Shown piece by piece: positions 61,547 through 64,000 of a DNA stretch of 64,000 bases (the stretch's first letter is position 1; every line of letters begins with the position of its first letter). The DNA comes from Citrus sinensis. Lineage: Eukaryota > Streptophyta > Magnoliopsida > Sapindales > Rutaceae. The DNA lies in contig NC_068561.1 of assembly GCF_022201045.2 (NCBI RefSeq), positions 14,719,001 through 14,783,000 of the forward strand. The letters run 5' to 3'. Both the position numbers and the translations under genes were made by a program. Under the pieces are notes generated by a model, which worked only from the letters and a program-made list of their open reading frames with translations, made no database searches and was not told where the DNA came from.

Positions 61547-62350
61547 ATGAAAGTGCTCAAGCTTCGCTCATTCCTTGGATTGGTGAATTACTACCATCGC
61601 TTCATCAAGGGCTACTCAGTCAAGGCTGCACCCTTGACGGATTTGCTTAAGAAAAACAGAGCGTGGCATTGGTCCGAAGAGTGTCAACATGCATTCGAAG
61701 AGCTAAAGAAGGTGATTTCGGAGGAACCAGTCCTCACACTTTCGGACCACACAAAACCCTTCGAAGTTCAAACAAATGCCTCTAATTTCGCCATAGGTAG
61801 AGTCCTCATGCAAGAAGGCCACCCTATAACATTTGAGAGTCGAAAGCTAAATGATACAGAATGCCGCTATACGGTGCAAGAGAAGGAAATGACCGCAATC
61901 GTACATTGCTTGCGAGTGTGGTGACATTACTTGCTTAGTTCACACTTCACAATCATAACGGATAACGTAGCGACGAGCTACTTTCAAACACAAAAGAAGT
62001 TGAGCCCGAAGCAAGCAAGGTGACAAGATTTTCTTGCGGAATTCGACTATCGGCTCAAGTACAAACCGGACAAAGCCAATGTCGTTACGGACGCTCTAAG
62101 CCGCAAGGCCGAATTGGCGACACTTACCATGAGCCAACCGAAGTCCGACCTTGTCTCACGCATCAAGGAAGGCCTTCAACAAGATCTGGTATCAAAAGAC
62201 TTGCTGAAGAAGGTGCTCGAAGGAAAGACAATGCGATTTTGGCAATAGGAAGACATCCTCCTCACCAAGGGAGATCGGCTGTTCGTGCCAAGGTGGGGAA
62301 ATTTGTGGAAAGAAGTCATCAAGGAATGCCACGACTCCAAGTAGGCTGGT
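61547..62350 (+). pseudogene. chromovirus RNase H and integrase N-terminus
   Basis: [19 protein letters not shown] and the RNase H segment ([20 protein letters not shown], with Asp to Asn in the usual TDAS) run to a TGA at 61922-61924. HYLLSSHFTIITDN and KANVVTDALSRKAEL follow with further stops. Confidence 0.82.
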
Positions 62351-63300
62351 CACCCAGGAATTGAGCGCACCACCGCACTAGTTCAAGCCTCGTATTTTTT
62401 GCCGCACATGATGGATGACAATGACATCGAGGCATATGTGCGCACTTGTCTTGTGTGCGAACAAGACAAGGTGGATCATCAACTTCCAGTGGGATTATTG
62501 GAGCCGTTACCACTCGTAACAAGGCCATGGGAAAGTGTCTCCATGGACTTCATCACATCGCTGCCCAAATCCGAAGAGTGCGGCAGCATCATAGTCGTTG
62601 TCGACCGTTACAGTAAGTACGCCACATTCATTACCGCACTAGCCGATTGCAAAGTGGACGAGGTAGCCCGCCTATTCGTCAAGCACATTGTGAAGCTTTG
62701 GGGAGTTCCGAAGAGCATTGTGAGCGACCAAGACCCTTGGTTCACTAGATGTTTTTGGACGAAGCTTTTTAATATGTTAGGGACCAATCTTAAGTTCTCA
62801 ATAAGCTTCCACCCATAAACGGATGGGCAGACCGAGCGCATCAATGGCCTCTTCGAGATGTACTTGAGGCACTATGTGAGAGCTCATCAGCGAGATTGGG
62901 TAAAGCTACTCGACATCGCCCAATTTTCTTATAACTTGCAGTGAAGTGAGGCTACAGGCAAGAGTCCGTTCGAAATCGTCATGGGGTTCCAGCCCATGAC
63001 CCCTAACGCCATAGCCTCAACTTACGGAGAAAAAAGCCCTACGGTACACAAGCTCGCCTGCGAATGGCGCGAGGAAGCGGACATCACGCGAGCCTACCTC
63101 GACAAAGCCGCGAGGAAGATGAAAAAGTAGGCGGATACAAGGAGACGGTATGTCGAGTACAAGGAAGGCGATCAAGTCATGATCAAGCTCTTACCCCAAC
63201 AATTCAAGACGTTGCAGAAAGTCCACAAGGGGTTAGTGAGATGCTACCAGGGACCCTTCCGAGTTGTACGACGTGTGGGCAACGTCTCGTATTAACTTTA
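62351..63300 (+). pseudogene. chromovirus integrase core
   Basis: CLVCEQDK of the zinc-binding region, the first Asp block VSMDFITSLPKSE, IVVVDRYSKYATFI, then VSDQDPWFTRCFW and [18 protein letters not shown]. The stop at 62817-62819 replaces the usual Gln of HPQTDGQTE (CAA to TAA). A second stop follows YNLQ near 62942. Confidence 0.87.
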
Positions 63301-63337
63301 ACTTTCGCCAAGACTCAAGATCCATCCGGTCTTCCAT

Positions 63338-63583
63338 GTGAGCCTTCTCAAGCGATATCACGAAGACGTGGGAGACCCAAGTCACGAAGAATCGAGGTGT
63401 GCGCCAACCGCCGTTGTCACCGCATTCGACAAAGATGTGGACTACATCATTGCGGACCGCGTGGTTCGGAGAAGAGGCGTACCACCATACAATGAGTACT
63501 TGGTGAAGTGGAAAAACCACCCTGAGAGCGAAGCCACTTGGGAATATGAAGATGATTTGTGGCAATTCGTTGAGCACATCTAA
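63338..63583 (+). pseudogene. chromovirus C-terminal chromodomain
   Basis: The frame contains IIADRVVRRRGVPPYNEYLV followed by KWKNHPESEATWEYEDDL, the aromatic and acidic pattern of retrotransposon chromodomains, which guide integration to histone-marked chromatin. The domain itself is unbroken; a stop follows WQFVEHI. Confidence 0.88.
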
Positions 63584-63636
63584 AGCTTCAAGCACAAAAG
63601 CGTGACGAGGACGCTAAGAGCTTAGGTGGGTGAGGA

Positions 63637-64000
63637 TGTTACGGACCGCCAAAGTCACTAGCCCAATTGCCCACAATTTCGGGCTAGGGAGCCCAAGACA
63701 AGGCCAAGAGTGCTAGCTTGGCCCCGATTCTAGAAACTTCTTGGCAACTCTAGCACATTTGAACTTGTAAATAATCTAGAATACTCCACACATTTCTAAC
63801 TCATGTAAATATCTAGAATTCTAGGCATGTGGTAGAATTCTCTAGAGTCTCTAGAGCTTGGCAAGCCTCCCCTATAAATAAGGCATGACATTTAACATTT
63901 GAGCAACAAGCTTAGAGTAAGCAACTCAAACACTTGTAAGCTCTCTTGTAATCTTTCATTCGAGTAATACAATTCTCTTCATTCGGCTCCATTGCTCTCT
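63637..64000 (+). repeat. 3' LTR of chromovirus (partial)
   Basis: It starts TGTTACGGACCGCC after the purine tract and matches the 5' LTR to the window edge. The TATA box reads tataaataag (63874-63883). Confidence 0.88.

Larger units (their letters stand above)
58427..64000 (+). mobile_element. Chromodomain Ty3/gypsy retrotransposon (chromovirus), 3' LTR cut by window edge
   Basis: 5' LTR from 58427 (TGTTGCGGAC) to about 58900; 3' LTR from 63637 (TGTTACGGAC) to beyond 64000. The primer site TGGTATTAGAGC (58917-58928) matches initiator-Met type. The purine tract aggtgggtgagga precedes the 3' LTR. The order gag, protease, RT, RNase H, integrase, chromodomain is that of plant chromoviruses. All major frames carry stops or shifts, so it is inactive. 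Confidence 0.92.

Overview
This is nuclear DNA from a flowering plant, almost certainly a eudicot. It is AT-rich and its genes are split by GT-AG introns. It holds plant-specific gene families (SUPERMAN-type zinc finger, tropinone-reductase-like SDRs, CAX exchanger, telobox/SANT protein), plant Ty3/gypsy clades (Tat, chromovirus), MITEs and a plastid-DNA insertion. I make no species call.

Layout. (1) 1-901, minus: an intronless SUPERMAN-family C2H2 zinc-finger gene cut by the window edge just after its EAR motif. (2) 902-15066: about 14 kb of AT-rich intergenic DNA with no convincing gene. It holds a 153-bp MITE with a 9-bp target duplication, a LINE 3' relic, a hAT-like MITE and microsatellites. 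(3) 15067-56798: a tandem family of tropinone-reductase-like short-chain dehydrogenases. Three copies look intact (15067, 37899, 53652). One full-length copy is a pseudogene (17227), one copy is cut in exon 2 by an insertion (56551), and there are three relics (39880, 51072, 52915). All copies share one five-exon plan with exons 2 and 3 of 208 and 217 bp. (4) 18601-36007: an old minus-strand Ty3/gypsy element sits between two SDR copies. Its left LTR was later split at 18817-30966 by a much younger minus-strand Tat-lineage element. The younger element carries a spliced antisense ORF (20071-22124, Transposase_28 type) and a satellite-like array of about 16 units of about 122 bp. (5) 36621-37657: a hAT element with a perfect 8-bp target duplication. 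(6) 40455-41623: two more non-autonomous elements. (7) 41726-43238, minus: remains of the 5' half of a CAX cation/H+ exchanger gene. (8) 44052-44609, minus: a small ORF with a GARP/Myb-like segment, divergent from (9) 44887-47927, plus: a four-exon gene for a PHD-finger plus telobox-SANT (TRF-like) protein with three near-identical 32-residue acidic repeats. (10) 49955-~50166: a plastid-derived insert with the 3' part of trnP-UGG. (11) 56799-58426: an LTR-like insertion inside the last SDR copy. (12) 58427-64000: a decayed chromodomain Ty3/gypsy element running off the right edge.

The SDR copies probably arose by tandem duplication and are undergoing birth and death: same exon plan, same orientation, similar 5' and 3' flanks, mixed intact and broken members. 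Such proteins are NADPH-dependent carbonyl reductases; the substrate here cannot be read from sequence. The retroelements mostly explain the spacing between SDR copies and the loss of at least one.
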